A DNA stretch of 64,000 nucleotides from Parapedobacter pyrenivorans (lineage in GTDB: Bacteria > Bacteroidota > Bacteroidia > Sphingobacteriales > Sphingobacteriaceae). The position numbers were made by a program, and so were the translations under genes. The stretch is taken from assembly GCF_014636865.1 (NCBI RefSeq), contig NZ_BMER01000001.1, positions 856,718 through 920,717 of the forward strand, read 5' to 3'. The notes under the pieces are model-generated. The model searched no databases. It saw nothing but the letters and a program-made list of their open reading frames with translations, and had not been told where the DNA came from. Below are positions 15,947 through 25,414 of this stretch, piece after piece. Each line of letters opens with the position of its first letter. Within the stretch, counting starts at the first letter, position 1.

Positions 15947-16906
15947 TTAATACGACCAAAGGTCCTGCTCGAAATCAACAAGCTCCTTTTTAATACGCTG
16001 GGCTTCATATAGCCGGTCTATTCCATTGTCGATATAGTCCCTTATACGCACGTCTTCGGGGTTGGACTGTTTGATGATATAACTGGCAAACAACCGTTTG
16101 ATAAATACATCATCGTAGCTCAGCCCCGTAGCGTCGTTGTGTCTGGATGCCACTTCTTTGTTTACCAAGATATGCCTAGCTTCTGGGAAGTAGATCCAGA
16201 ACGCGGGATACGCATCTGCCGCTACCGATGGTGCATTCTCATCTTCCGTCAAACCGGGAATATCATCGACTAGCTCTTCGCCATCAAAACCGCTGGGGCT
16301 TCCGCCCGTGATCTCATCCACCTTAGGCGTAACCAACGGAGCGATACCAATGATGCGGGGTTCAAACACAGCGCGCTGTTTATCGAAAATCCAGTCTTCC
16401 TTAATACGGAATCGAACAACATCATCGGGATTGAACGCTGACGCTTCAAAGTGCGACGCGATTACATTCCCATCCGCATCATATTCCTCTACCAAGGTAC
16501 TATCCGCGCCAAACCTACCCATTACCTGGTCGGGCGCAAGACGAGTCTTAAAGCTGTCACCAGTAGGATCATCTTGGGTAGGGGTAGGGTCATAGGCGGT
16601 AAGCTCTCCGGCCATTACCGCTTCCATAATCACATCGATCAACCGGGATTTGGGTGAGGCATATAAGCTGTTCATTTTCTCCCGCACGTCAAACTCCCGC
16701 CAAATCCGCTTAACATACGCCACATCCGTGGGCCTTATCGTTGAATAGGGCACAACTTCCCTATCCAAAATATCGGATTTTACGTAATAACCGTCCACTG
16801 GTGGCTCCTCAGCGGCAATAGGCGTTGTGCTGTTGGAAAGATTGCCCTGTTGTGCATGGGCTATCAACCCTACACACATGGAAACCAAAAAACCATACAC
16901 TTTCAT
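15947..16906 (-). CDS. gldN: Gliding motility / T9SS protein GldN
   Basis: A 319-residue periplasmic component of the type IX secretion and gliding machinery, partner of the GldK ring. I use the ATG at 16906 because a strong ribosome-binding site precedes it and a signal peptide follows (MKVYGFLVSMCVGLIAHAQ); the frame is open 23 codons further but overlaps gldM. The mature protein has the GldN hallmarks YYVKSDILDREVVPYSTIRP and VAYVKRIWREFDVREKMN near its start. It is last in the gldKLMN operon. Confidence 0.95.
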   Translation of the reverse strand: MKVYGFLVSMCVGLIAHAQQGNLSNSTTPIAAEEPPVDGYYVKSDILDREVVPYSTIRPTDVAYVKRIWREFDVREKMNSLYASPKSRLIDVIMEAVMAGELTAYDPTPTQDDPTGDSFKTRLAPDQVMGRFGADSTLVEEYDADGNVIASHFEASAFNPDDVVRFRIKEDWIFDKQRAVFEPRIIGIAPLVTPKVDEITGGSPSGFDGEELVDDIPGLTEDENAPSVAADAYPAFWIYFPEARHILVNKEVASRHNDATGLSYDDVFIKRLFASYIIKQSNPEDVRIRDYIDNGIDRLYEAQRIKKELVDFEQDLWSY

Positions 16907-16910
16907 CGTG

Positions 16911-16919
16911 ACCTCCTTT
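16911..16919 (-). promoter_or_regulatory. Strong Shine-Dalgarno site of gldN
   Basis: Minus-strand AAAGGAGGT lies 4 nt before the ATG at 16906. Such a strong site is uncommon in this phylum and decides the start codon. Confidence 0.75.
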
Positions 16920-16928
16920 CTAACTATT

Positions 16929-18455
16929 TTAATTGACCCGGAATGAGATCGGATCCAATTCTTGTTGTATTCCATCAGGCCCTACGGCGATAATATTATA
17001 AAAAAACACAAAAGAGCCGGGCGAGATCGAGCCGAGCGCGTTCTGCATTGGGCCTGAGAACGTACCGTTCGTACCTTGGTATGGCCCCATGGGATCGACC
17101 CGTGGTTTCTGTATCAACAAGGAAAAACGGGAAATGTTGAACTTAGCATCAAATTCGAAATCCTCCAGCGCAGCAAAAATGCGGTCCTGCCCCTTAATCT
17201 GTGCAGCCGCCACGGCGCCCCCAGACCGGCCGGCCACGCGGGCCTGCGGTTTCGGAATACGCTTTACACGAAAATCGGTAGAACTTAATGCTTGAGTCTG
17301 CTCGCCCATCCGCGCCGACACGTTTATCTTAGCGGTGCCCGGTTGGGTCACTCGAGCTACATATTTGCCCCCGGACCCGGATATACTTACACCCTGACCG
17401 CTTACGGACAAACTTTCTTTCGGAATGCCAGGAGCTGATACCGAAATGGGGTTATCCACACCTATGTACAAGACATTCATGGCGTCCGGTGAAACTACCG
17501 CAGAAGGCCGCGCTACCTGATAGGTTTGTGGCTCGGTCATGTATTCTTTGACCGTCCCGTCTGTTTGCTTTACACGGATGGTACCCGTCCAATTGAAAAC
17601 GCCTTCACTGCCCGTGTTTATGGAATACGTAGCTTGCCCGTCGGTGACGGGAAGCGTATTGCCCCCTACAGTGATTTCCGGATTGGATTTAGAGTCATAG
17701 GCCGTGAGAAATACTTTCGCCGTATAAGGCTGTCCCTGGATGACGTAAGACGACGGCGCAACGGCTACCGCTGCAAAACGATCGAGGTTCACCACAGCCA
17801 TATCCATCTCGCCGAAAACGTGCTTCACAACGGCTGCCTCAGCATTCTTTACGTCCGCTTTTATTTTTTCCAACGCTGTGATGGCAGCGGTCAATGGGAT
17901 GCCATCACCAAAATTAGCCTGTTCCCATGATTTCTGGATACCCCCGCGCGCAGGCGGATCTTGAGCATCCAATGAAAAAGCCACTTCATTCTTCGATAGT
18001 TCCAGCAGCTGTTGCCGGGTCTCATTAATGAGATCCCGCAGCTTTTCCGCACGCTTTTCCTTTTGCTTAATCATGATGCGTGGGCTGATACTCAGGTTGT
18101 CACGTTTCCGAATATCACCCGTCGATTCATTTTGGCCGCCGCCTTCCTGTTCGAGCAATATTTTAAGCGAATCGATATAACTGGAAAGGTTACTGGCTAA
18201 CTGACTGGCTTGTTCGGCGCGATCCAATATCGGTTTGGCTCTTTCGGGCTCGTCTTTTAACTTAGTGGCCCTAAAGGCATTAAACATATTATCTATACCG
18301 GCTTGTGTATTTTGGGTAGACGTACCTAAGCTTGTCGCGAGATTCTTAAAGGCATCGAGTACGGAGTCACTTACATTCAATGCTACCAATCCCAACAACA
18401 CCAGGTATAGGATACCCATCATTCGTTGCCTTGGAGTCTGTTTTCCTGCTGCCAT
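16929..18455 (-). CDS. gldM: Gliding motility / T9SS motor protein GldM
   Basis: A 508-residue inner-membrane-anchored protein that spans the periplasm and, with GldL, forms the proton-driven motor of type IX secretion. The N-terminus has a cytoplasmic start and one membrane helix (MMGILYLVLLGLVALNVSDS), followed by a helical periplasmic domain and beta domains up to the C-terminus (FNISRFSLLIQKP, then FVFFYNIIAVGPDG). Length and layout are typical. It is followed 22 bp later by gldN. Confidence 0.97.
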   Translation of the reverse strand: MAAGKQTPRQRMMGILYLVLLGLVALNVSDSVLDAFKNLATSLGTSTQNTQAGIDNMFNAFRATKLKDEPERAKPILDRAEQASQLASNLSSYIDSLKILLEQEGGGQNESTGDIRKRDNLSISPRIMIKQKEKRAEKLRDLINETRQQLLELSKNEVAFSLDAQDPPARGGIQKSWEQANFGDGIPLTAAITALEKIKADVKNAEAAVVKHVFGEMDMAVVNLDRFAAVAVAPSSYVIQGQPYTAKVFLTAYDSKSNPEITVGGNTLPVTDGQATYSINTGSEGVFNWTGTIRVKQTDGTVKEYMTEPQTYQVARPSAVVSPDAMNVLYIGVDNPISVSAPGIPKESLSVSGQGVSISGSGGKYVARVTQPGTAKINVSARMGEQTQALSSTDFRVKRIPKPQARVAGRSGGAVAAAQIKGQDRIFAALEDFEFDAKFNISRFSLLIQKPRVDPMGPYQGTNGTFSGPMQNALGSISPGSFVFFYNIIAVGPDGIQQELDPISFRVN

Positions 18456-18509
18456 GGTGTAATATTACTTTTTTAAGGTTGAAGGGTTGTTAATTTCTTA
18501 AAGAATAAA

Positions 18510-19307
18510 TTACACACGGGGTTGGTTCATGGCGGCCAACATATTTCCATATACCGCATTGAGCGATGCCAGATTCTTATTGAGATGAGCTACCTGTTCC
18601 CGGAATTGCTGCGTATCGACGACAGACTCATTGAAGTTTTGCAGGGTGTGCGCAATACTGTCATAGTGTTGAGAAATGGTTTGCAGCTTTTTGCCAGTAT
18701 CCTTTAATTCCATTTCGTAAACGGCATTAAGGTGTTGCAAGTTACTTGCTAACTTGTGCACTTGCTCATGGTACGCATTGACATCAGACCCGCTCGAACT
18801 GATATTGGCCAAATCGTTTGACGCTTTCTCAAAAGCCACATTGAGTTTATCGAAGCTAATAGTCGCTCCCTTCACCTTTTCAGTGAATTGGCTAGTGGCA
18901 ATTGACGCATCGGACACATTGGAAATAGCGGATACCTTATCGCCAAAGGTACGTAAGCCATCACCGAGTTTTCCGATCAGATCGGGGCTTATATGCGCAT
19001 CCTGCAGCATCTTATCAAGCGCGGCGGTGGTACCGACATTAGCTACTGGCCGGGCTGTGGCTTTTGGCAGTTCTCCGGAATAGTCATCAGCCAATTCGGG
19101 ATATACCTTAGTCCAATCCACATCTTTATCCTCGCTTTGGAAACCAAGCAATAAGAATAACAACGCCTCCGTGCCGAGACCGGCAATGATGAGCCAATCT
19201 CCTGCAGGCCAGTGTTGCAACTTAGCCATCAGTCCGATGATGACCACCGTGGCTCCCCAAGAGACGACGTTATTGATACCTACTTTGAATTTGCGTTGTG
19301 CTGCCAT
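18510..19307 (-). CDS. gldL: Gliding motility / T9SS motor protein GldL
   Basis: A 265-residue inner-membrane protein. Two membrane helices near the N-terminus (residues ~10-28 and 35-55, VVSWGATVVIIGLMAKLQHW and WLIIAGLGTEALLFLLLGF) carry the conserved motor glutamate in GTEALLF. The remainder is a cytoplasmic helical coiled-coil rich in Asn, Ser and His. Forms the motor with GldM. Order and spacing within gldKLMN are canonical. Confidence 0.97.
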   Translation of the reverse strand: MAAQRKFKVGINNVVSWGATVVIIGLMAKLQHWPAGDWLIIAGLGTEALLFLLLGFQSEDKDVDWTKVYPELADDYSGELPKATARPVANVGTTAALDKMLQDAHISPDLIGKLGDGLRTFGDKVSAISNVSDASIATSQFTEKVKGATISFDKLNVAFEKASNDLANISSSGSDVNAYHEQVHKLASNLQHLNAVYEMELKDTGKKLQTISQHYDSIAHTLQNFNESVVDTQQFREQVAHLNKNLASLNAVYGNMLAAMNQPRV

Positions 19308-19348
19308 AGTCTATAAGCTAAATGTTTAAGTGTTGATTGATACGTCTA

Positions 19349-20656
19349 TTAATTATTCATGGGATCTACTCCCGGAAATGCGGATACGCTCCTGAAGCCA
19401 ATGTAAGATTTAGCGGTATCTTGGTATTCGTAGGCACGGGCGGAATTCTGCAAAAAATACCCAATGTCTTTCCAAGAGCCCCCTCTTACGACCTTGCGTT
19501 GCAGCGATTGGGGATCTCCGGGCTTTGAATCGTATCGGTAAGTTGGATTCATATCATGGACAAATGATGATGCAGATTCGTTGAAGGATGACGATGTCCA
19601 TTCCGCCACATTTCCGGCCATGTTATACAGGCCGAAGTCATTGGGGAAATAAGAATAGACGGGTGCTGTATAAGCGGCACCATCATCGATATAATTTCCC
19701 CTTCCGGGTTTGAAATTGGCCATCAGACAACCTTTCGCATTCCGTGCGGACGGTCCGCCCCACGGGTATTGCGACCCTACCCTGCCGCCACGCGCGGCAT
19801 ATTCCCATTCGGCTTCGGAAGGGAGCATATAGGGCTGGCGGATTTCGCGGCTTCCAGATTTCCGGCTACGCTGATGATTTTCAAATAGGCGAGAGCGCCA
19901 TGTGTTAAACGCCTGGGCCTGCCGCCAAGTGATACCTACAACTGGATATTCATCAAAAGATGGATGGGAAAAGTACCCTTCCACCATCGGTTCATTTTGC
20001 GCATAGCTAAAATCGTTGAGCCACACCGTTGTGTCGGGATAGACCAAAATGGTGTCACGCCGGATAAAGTCCGACCGCGTCTTGGCAGGATCGTTTTTTG
20101 CCGCCGTGGCGGCACGCAGGTCATACCATTCGTAATGGTAGCGCAGCAGTCGTACATCGAGTTCGTCTTTTCCAAAAATACGATCTTCTCCTTGGTAATA
20201 CATCTGGCGCGTGCGCTCCCTAACGGCCTGGTCTTTCGAATTCCATAGCGAACGCTTACCTCCATTTACTTTAGACCAATCGATATATCGCTCGTTGGAG
20301 CCTTCCACCTGTACAAAATAATTGTCGTCTTGCAGGTAATTGTAAATCAATATGGAATCACGAATCCAATTGACAAACTGCCGGTATTCACTATTGGATA
20401 TCTCGGTTTCATCCATATAAAACGATGAAATAGTGACCTGCCTATTTTGGGCCACCTGGGCGAATGTAATGTCCTGATCGGATTGTCCCATAATAAACGT
20501 ACCCCCTGGTATGAGCACCATACCATGCGGCACTTTATTGGTTTTAAGGCGTTCCCGTTTGACACCTACGAGCTCCCCCCCACCAGACTTGCTGCAGCCG
20601 GTTAAGAAAACAGCGAATATAATTACGGATAGTATAGGTAAACAATTTCTATTCAT
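19349..20656 (-). CDS. gldK: Gliding motility / T9SS lipoprotein GldK
   Basis: A 435-residue outer-membrane-associated lipoprotein (lipobox LTGCSKS, Cys21) with an FGE/sulfatase-modifying-factor fold that forms the periplasmic ring with GldN. Hallmarks are GMVLIPGGTFIMGQSDQD near residue 45, the MLPSEAEWEYAARGG motif, and NVAEWTSSSF and KVVRGGSWKD near the end. The catalytic Cys pair of true FGEs is not evident, as expected for GldK. It heads the operon behind a good promoter. Confidence 0.97.
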   Translation of the reverse strand: MNRNCLPILSVIIFAVFLTGCSKSGGGELVGVKRERLKTNKVPHGMVLIPGGTFIMGQSDQDITFAQVAQNRQVTISSFYMDETEISNSEYRQFVNWIRDSILIYNYLQDDNYFVQVEGSNERYIDWSKVNGGKRSLWNSKDQAVRERTRQMYYQGEDRIFGKDELDVRLLRYHYEWYDLRAATAAKNDPAKTRSDFIRRDTILVYPDTTVWLNDFSYAQNEPMVEGYFSHPSFDEYPVVGITWRQAQAFNTWRSRLFENHQRSRKSGSREIRQPYMLPSEAEWEYAARGGRVGSQYPWGGPSARNAKGCLMANFKPGRGNYIDDGAAYTAPVYSYFPNDFGLYNMAGNVAEWTSSSFNESASSFVHDMNPTYRYDSKPGDPQSLQRKVVRGGSWKDIGYFLQNSARAYEYQDTAKSYIGFRSVSAFPGVDPMNN

Positions 20657-20997
20657 TTAGATATATCTATGGCTACGAAAGCACATGCAATGGTTAGCCT
20701 ACCTCCCCGATTCCGACAATCACCCCATTGCTTTTCTCAAAAGCCCGTGATTAATAACCCGTTACGGCAGCAAATTTCAGACCAAACCTTCTATGAGTGC
20801 CATCTGCTTGACTAAGCAAATGTAACTATCTTTCTCGCACGTTCAAAATAGCGTTTCTCCTTATGTAGATAAATACTTAATTTATTCCTCCTCGGAATAG
20901 CGGCCATAAATTTATCAAAAGAAACGGTATTTCTTTAAAGAAGGTGAAGATATTTAAAAAAATTGTTCCCGGGATGGCGAGGCACATGTCAAATCGC
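20657..20997. other. 341-bp intergenic region between hemD and gldK
   Basis: Holds the gldK promoter at 20817-20848 and a roughly 160-nt leader before the gldK ATG. The rest is A/T-rich with no reading frame or hairpin I can support. Confidence 0.5.
20817..20848 (-). promoter_or_regulatory. Promoter of the gldKLMN operon
   Basis: Minus-strand TTTTG, a 19-nt spacer, then TACATTTG (20817-20824). The -7 box and spacing are identical to those of the GNAT promoter at 6879. Confidence 0.6.
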
Positions 20998-21771
20998 CTA
21001 CTTATTTACCGCTTTGATGTACTGCTCAACAGCCATAGTCATACTGGGTGCTTCCGGTGTCGGGGCGGCAATATCCAATAGGAGCTCCCGGTCTAAGATC
21101 GCTTGGTGGGTAGTGGGCCCAAAAGCGGCAAGCCGTGTATCGTTTTGCTTAAAATCTGGAAAATTCTCAAACAGGGACTGAACACTGGACGGGCTGAAGA
21201 ATACGATTATATCGTAAAAAACATCCTTCAGGTCGGAAAGATCACTGACCACCGTACGGAAAAGCACCGCAGGCGTAACATTATAACCATGATCCTGAAG
21301 CCAATTATAGGTCTCTTCGTTGGCAACGTCCGAGCAAGGGTAAAGAAACTTTTCCTTGGCGTGTTTTTTCAACACATCGGCCAAATCCTTTGCGGTTTGT
21401 TTACCGAAAAATATCTTGCGTTTACGGTATTGGATGTATTTTTGAAGATAGAGGGCAATGGTTTCTGACAGACAGAAATATTTGAGATCTGCCGGCACCT
21501 CGTAACGCATTTCCTCACAAATGCGAAAGAAATGATCAGCCGCGTTTCGACTGGTGAAAATGACGGCAGTAAAATCGGAAAGATTGATCCGCTGTTCTTT
21601 GCGTACGTCACGCGCTGGCACTCCTTCAACATGGATGAAAGCCCTGAAATCAAGCTTTAGATTATACTTCTGTGCCAGCGCGAAGTAGGGTGATTTTTCG
21701 TTTTCTGGCTTAGGCAACGTTACTAAAATGCTTTTTACTTTCTTTGCTCTATCTGCTTCTGACACTTGCAT
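20998..21771 (-). CDS. hemD: Uroporphyrinogen-III synthase
   Basis: A 257-residue two-lobe cytoplasmic enzyme that cyclises hydroxymethylbilane in heme/siroheme synthesis. Typical landmarks are the opening VKSILVTLPKPENEKSPY, the DFTAVIFTSRNAADHFF lobe motif, VFFSPSSVQSLFE and FGPTTHQAI near the end. HemD sequences diverge strongly, so the call rests on overall pattern. It follows the DUF4271 gene by 10 bp, a pairing I recall as common in this phylum. Confidence 0.88.
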   Translation of the reverse strand: MQVSEADRAKKVKSILVTLPKPENEKSPYFALAQKYNLKLDFRAFIHVEGVPARDVRKEQRINLSDFTAVIFTSRNAADHFFRICEEMRYEVPADLKYFCLSETIALYLQKYIQYRKRKIFFGKQTAKDLADVLKKHAKEKFLYPCSDVANEETYNWLQDHGYNVTPAVLFRTVVSDLSDLKDVFYDIIVFFSPSSVQSLFENFPDFKQNDTRLAAFGPTTHQAILDRELLLDIAAPTPEAPSMTMAVEQYIKAVNK

Positions 21772-21781
21772 GTTTCTTACG

Positions 21782-22759
21782 TTAATTCCCCAATACTTTT
21801 ACCAAAATAAGTACGGGAGCGATTTCGAGGCAACAAAGATACATAAATAAATAAAATTTCGAAAACCGATGATTCGTAAGCAGGTTACTCGCGGTCTTAG
21901 CAAACCGAAAAGCAAACAAACCGAATACAATAAATAGCGCTATCGGGATAATCCAAATCGTGTAGTTGTGCGGAACCAAGCTCAACACCAACACAATAGG
22001 AAGAAATACTAATGCTGCATTAAAATAACTCAAATATAATATGGATACATATTCGCGCACGATACGTTGCAAGTCGAAGACAAACCCCAGGAATCGGGTG
22101 ACAATGATTTTCAGAATGAACAAAAGCATCACGAAAAGCGATATCCCCAAGAAGTCCCCTATGCCACCACTGCCGCTACTCCGCGTGTAATACATGCTGC
22201 ATAGGTAGATGAACAGCCCAACAGTAAAACCGAATACAATGTATAAGAAAACAAAGGGCCAGGAGCTATATAGCGTATCTTCCTTGTTGATCTGCAGCAA
22301 GATCCGGTCGTTGTAAAATGCTTGGATGATGGAAAGCACTTCAGTGGGAAACGCAATCCTGACAATGCCGAGCAGCAATAGCAGGAGGCCTATCGCACCG
22401 ACAACCCATCGCTCGCGACTCACTTTTTCAGCATCTGTTTTGATATCCTTTTCCAACGTACGGGCAAATGCCAGCCAGCCCATGAAATCACCGTTTTCTA
22501 CAACCAGGTGGCTCCGCAAACTATCGGCAAATTGGTTGGGCCGATCCGGATCCGGCAGGCCGATGTATTGCATCGTCAGCGAATCCTGTACACGAGCGAT
22601 CGAATCAGCCAATCGCTTCTTCTCCACCAATTGCGCCTGTCTGGTCGAATCCCGCAAAGCGAGGTAGCGCGTTTGCTGCACAGGTAGATGAGCAAACACC
22701 GTAGTTGCTATGGCCAAACAAGACATAACGCCTACTACCAGTAAAAATAAATGCTTCAT
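21782..22759 (-). CDS. DUF4271 membrane protein
   Basis: A 325-residue integral membrane protein read from the ATG at 22759, which places a signal/first helix at the start (MKHLFLLVVGVMSCLAIATT); a further ATG at 22792 is in frame. After a charged periplasmic segment with QDSLTMQYIGLPDPDRPNQ it has about seven hydrophobic helices. The pattern fits DUF4271, found beside hemD in Bacteroidota. Function unknown; coupling to hemD suggests envelope or heme-related physiology, as inference only. Confidence 0.8.
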   Translation of the reverse strand: MKHLFLLVVGVMSCLAIATTVFAHLPVQQTRYLALRDSTRQAQLVEKKRLADSIARVQDSLTMQYIGLPDPDRPNQFADSLRSHLVVENGDFMGWLAFARTLEKDIKTDAEKVSRERWVVGAIGLLLLLLGIVRIAFPTEVLSIIQAFYNDRILLQINKEDTLYSSWPFVFLYIVFGFTVGLFIYLCSMYYTRSSGSGGIGDFLGISLFVMLLFILKIIVTRFLGFVFDLQRIVREYVSILYLSYFNAALVFLPIVLVLSLVPHNYTIWIIPIALFIVFGLFAFRFAKTASNLLTNHRFSKFYLFMYLCCLEIAPVLILVKVLGN

Positions 22760-22803
22760 CTGCCCACTCAATGTGCCCGTAAAGGTAGGCAAAATCGCTT
22801 TTT

Positions 22804-24195
22804 TTATAGCGATTTAATTTTCAGGTTCCGGAAACTCACACGATCCCCGTGATCTTGCAGTAAAAGATGGCCCTGTGCTGCTTGGCCAAAATTGTCCCAA
22901 TTTTTATATTTGCTATCGCTTACCAGCTTCTTGTAGGCATCCGAGCCGCGCTCGTACTGCAATACTTTTTCACCATTCAGGTAATGTGTCACGATATTAT
23001 CGGGCTGCACAACAATCCGCCCCTTATTCCATTCACCTATTTTGCGCAGCGAGCGATTGGTTTTTTGGGCTACAATCAAATCATAAAGTGAGGCCAACGT
23101 GCGGTTGCCATCTTTCCCCATTTTCGCATCTGGGTGCCGCTCGTCATCCAGTACCTGGTATTCCAGCCCGATAGCCGAACCCGTGTTATGCTCGTCCAGC
23201 GTTACGAAGTACTTTACACCGCTGTTGCCCCCCTCGGTGAGCTTGAACTCAAACGAAAAATCAAAAGCACCATATTGCTCGGTCGTCACAATATCACCGC
23301 CATTGGTAGATTCACCACCATCAGCGGGCAATACGGAAATAATGCCATCCTTGATTTCCCATCCCTTGGCAGGGAACGCATCTTTATAAGCACCTACCCA
23401 GCCGGCGTTGCTATGTCCGTCAAAAAGCAATTGGTAACCGCTCTGCTGTTCATACGCCGTGAGGCTATTCGGAGTGAGGTTTACTACATAGATGCCCAAT
23501 GGGAAATCTTGCTGTTTCAGGTTTTCGGTTTGTATCCGTATATTTTTGAAATATACTTTTTTCCCAGCCAGGGCTTCATCACCAATGCTGTGCACTTGCA
23601 AACCGATGAAACCCGTGGCATCTAAGGTATCGACCACATAGGCGGTCGGAATGCCGTTTATCCATGTCTTGGTTTCATTACCAATGGCTTCGATACGGAT
23701 ATGGTTATATTCTTCTTTTTTATAAGCCGCCTTAGCTTCCTCGTTGAGATCAAGCGGGTAAAGCCATCCTCGACGGGCTTCATCGTAAATTCCACCGGTC
23801 CATGCCCGTGTACCCGGGTCTATTTCCACTTGTCTACCGTAAACGCGGCCACGGCCGTCATTGGCCGCCTCATCCAAATGGCTACGCGTCTGAATGCCCG
23901 AATTTGTCGCTTCCCCTTCCAGTTTGACCTCCAACTCGAGGATGAAGTCACCATATTCCTTTTCGGTGACCAAAAAAGAATTCGGTGTTCCTGAAGTCAT
24001 TGTTCCAACGATTGCGCCGTCCTCAATGGCATACGGGGCCTCCCCTCCAACGCGCTTCCATCCATTGAGGGTTTCTCCGTCGAATAACGGCTCCCAATTA
24101 TCGGTTGCGGTGGTACATGAAGTGAATGCAAGGCCCGTCAGTAAGACCACCATTATCGCATAACGTTTTTGGATGTATGTATGTGTTTTCATCAT
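22804..24195 (-). CDS. Lipoprotein with two DUF1080 (3-keto-disaccharide hydrolase-type) domains
   Basis: A 463-residue lipoprotein (lipobox LAFTSCTTA). Two concanavalin-like DUF1080 domains follow one another: the first from WEPLFDGETLNGWKRVGG (residues ~35-230), the second from YQLLFDGHSNAGWVGAYK (~255-460). Each has the conserved strand pattern ending in RI..KNIRI or RNLKI. DUF1080 proteins are linked to 3-keto-glycoside hydrolysis and glycan binding. It lies 44 bp upstream of the DUF4271 gene and may be cotranscribed with it. Confidence 0.88.
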   Translation of the reverse strand: MMKTHTYIQKRYAIMVVLLTGLAFTSCTTATDNWEPLFDGETLNGWKRVGGEAPYAIEDGAIVGTMTSGTPNSFLVTEKEYGDFILELEVKLEGEATNSGIQTRSHLDEAANDGRGRVYGRQVEIDPGTRAWTGGIYDEARRGWLYPLDLNEEAKAAYKKEEYNHIRIEAIGNETKTWINGIPTAYVVDTLDATGFIGLQVHSIGDEALAGKKVYFKNIRIQTENLKQQDFPLGIYVVNLTPNSLTAYEQQSGYQLLFDGHSNAGWVGAYKDAFPAKGWEIKDGIISVLPADGGESTNGGDIVTTEQYGAFDFSFEFKLTEGGNSGVKYFVTLDEHNTGSAIGLEYQVLDDERHPDAKMGKDGNRTLASLYDLIVAQKTNRSLRKIGEWNKGRIVVQPDNIVTHYLNGEKVLQYERGSDAYKKLVSDSKYKNWDNFGQAAQGHLLLQDHGDRVSFRNLKIKSL

Positions 24196-24358
24196 GTTGT
24201 TATTGAGTGATTCAAGAAAAGAACAAAAAGCGTCGATTTGTCTACTATATTAGTTAGTTTTGTTCATCAAATTACAATTGATTAAAGGCCAATTATACTG
24301 ATTTTTATAAGTATCGACACAATTGGCGTTTGTTTTTTTACGAAAACGATATCGTAAG

Positions 24359-24712
24359 ATGGCGAGTGAGACGGATAAAACTGCTAATTTTTTCGAGCAA
24401 GTATACCAGCTCGTAAGGCAAATCCCCGAAGGACGAGTCACTTCCTATGGAGCTATAGCACGGGCGCTAGGCACCGCGGGATCGTCGCGTATGGTTGGTT
24501 ATGCCATGCGGGCAGCGTCACGCGCTAATCCGCCTGTCCCTGCTCACCGGGTAGTTAACCGCGTAGGTCTGTTGAGCGGTAAACGGGCATTTGGCGGCCC
24601 TACACTAATGCAGCAATTACTAGCGAATGAAGGGGTCATGGTCATTGATGACCAAGTGGTCGATTTTGACCGGACCTTTTGGGATCCCCAAAGCTTGGGC
24701 GATGACGAATAG
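24359..24712 (+). CDS. Alkyltransferase-like protein (MGMT fold without catalytic Cys)
   Basis: A 117-residue protein read from the ATG at 24359 (a TTG at 24323 is in frame but would add a basic extension). It has the MGMT wHTH signature GRVTSYGAIARALG and the active-site region reads VPAHRVVN, so the alkyl-accepting Cys of PCHRV is Ala. This places it with alkyltransferase-like proteins, which bind O6-alkylguanine and recruit nucleotide-excision repair without repairing it themselves. It is 3 bp from the convergent CBS gene. A true Cys-type MGMT is at 48041-48535. Confidence 0.9.
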   Translation: MASETDKTANFFEQVYQLVRQIPEGRVTSYGAIARALGTAGSSRMVGYAMRAASRANPPVPAHRVVNRVGLLSGKRAFGGPTLMQQLLANEGVMVIDDQVVDFDRTFWDPQSLGDDE

Positions 24713-24715
24713 GTA

Positions 24716-25132
24716 TCAATGCGCTTTGAGCAGAAAAAGCACGATGTCGTTGATATAAATAAGTCCGACCAGTTTACCCTCTTCGACAACGGGCAAGGCA
24801 GCGAAATCCCGTATTGCCATCAATTCTGCAACTTCCCAGACTATAGCGTCCAAGGCTACCAAGGGCAAATCTCTATCCATTACCTGGTCGACCTGCAGCA
24901 TGTCGAGCATGCCTATTTCGATATCTTCCCGCCCCTCATAAGTATAACCGAACCCCAACCGCAGCATATCTTTACGGCCGATGATACCGATGACCCTGTC
25001 CTGGTCCATGACGGGAATATGCTGGAGCATATTACTTTTCATTAATCGATAAGCAACACTTATCCGATCCTGCGCATGTACAACGATATCGCTTTTGCGA
25101 ACGATTTCGGTGATTGGAATATTTTCTCTCAT
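24716..25132 (-). CDS. Two-CBS-domain protein
   Basis: A 138-residue stand-alone CBS pair read from the ATG at 25132; a TTG at 25174 could add 14 residues. CBS 1 covers VRKSDIVVHAQDRISVAYRL onward with HIPVMDQDRVIGIIGRKDM; CBS 2 covers VMDRDLPLVALDAIVWEVAE with ALPVVEEGKLVGLIYINDI. Such modules sense adenine nucleotides or related ligands and act on partners. No effector domain is attached. The stop is 3 bp from the convergent ATL gene. Confidence 0.9.
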   Translation of the reverse strand: MRENIPITEIVRKSDIVVHAQDRISVAYRLMKSNMLQHIPVMDQDRVIGIIGRKDMLRLGFGYTYEGREDIEIGMLDMLQVDQVMDRDLPLVALDAIVWEVAELMAIRDFAALPVVEEGKLVGLIYINDIVLFLLKAH

Positions 25133-25240
25133 TCCGAGCGAATAATGTTCCTTGGAATACAATATTTGTTCCAACTTTCTTTATAAAAAAATGAGTCCTT
25201 CACTGAAGGTCAAAGAAAGCTGTTTAACAGCGGGTTATAC

Positions 25241-25303
25241 GGGATGTTGATCAGCATTCGTAGTGATATCCGTCATTTTCCAGTATGGCCTCTCGATAGA
25301 CAC
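25241..25303. repeat. Left copy of a direct repeat flanking the SusCD cassette
   Basis: Bases 25241-25279 are identical over 39 bp to 34750-34788, in the same orientation. Similarity continues more weakly to about 25303 (matching to about 34813) with a 1-bp indel and scattered substitutions. In the right copy this extension is the end of hpt. Confidence 0.85.
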
Positions 25304-25414
25304 CTTCCAATACGCGCAAAGCAAGAGGGGGCGTACATCGTGCCCATAAGGTGAGCTAGCCCGAGGAACAGGGTCTGCAATTGGAAAGAGCAACGCCACA
25401 GCATTTAAGTTTTA

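Noticed and set aside
19349-20656. GldK as a formylglycine-generating enzyme for the sulfatase at 2763
   Set aside because: The FGE-like fold is shared, but the gene lies first in gldKLMN and lacks an evident catalytic Cys pair, so it is the T9SS lipoprotein.
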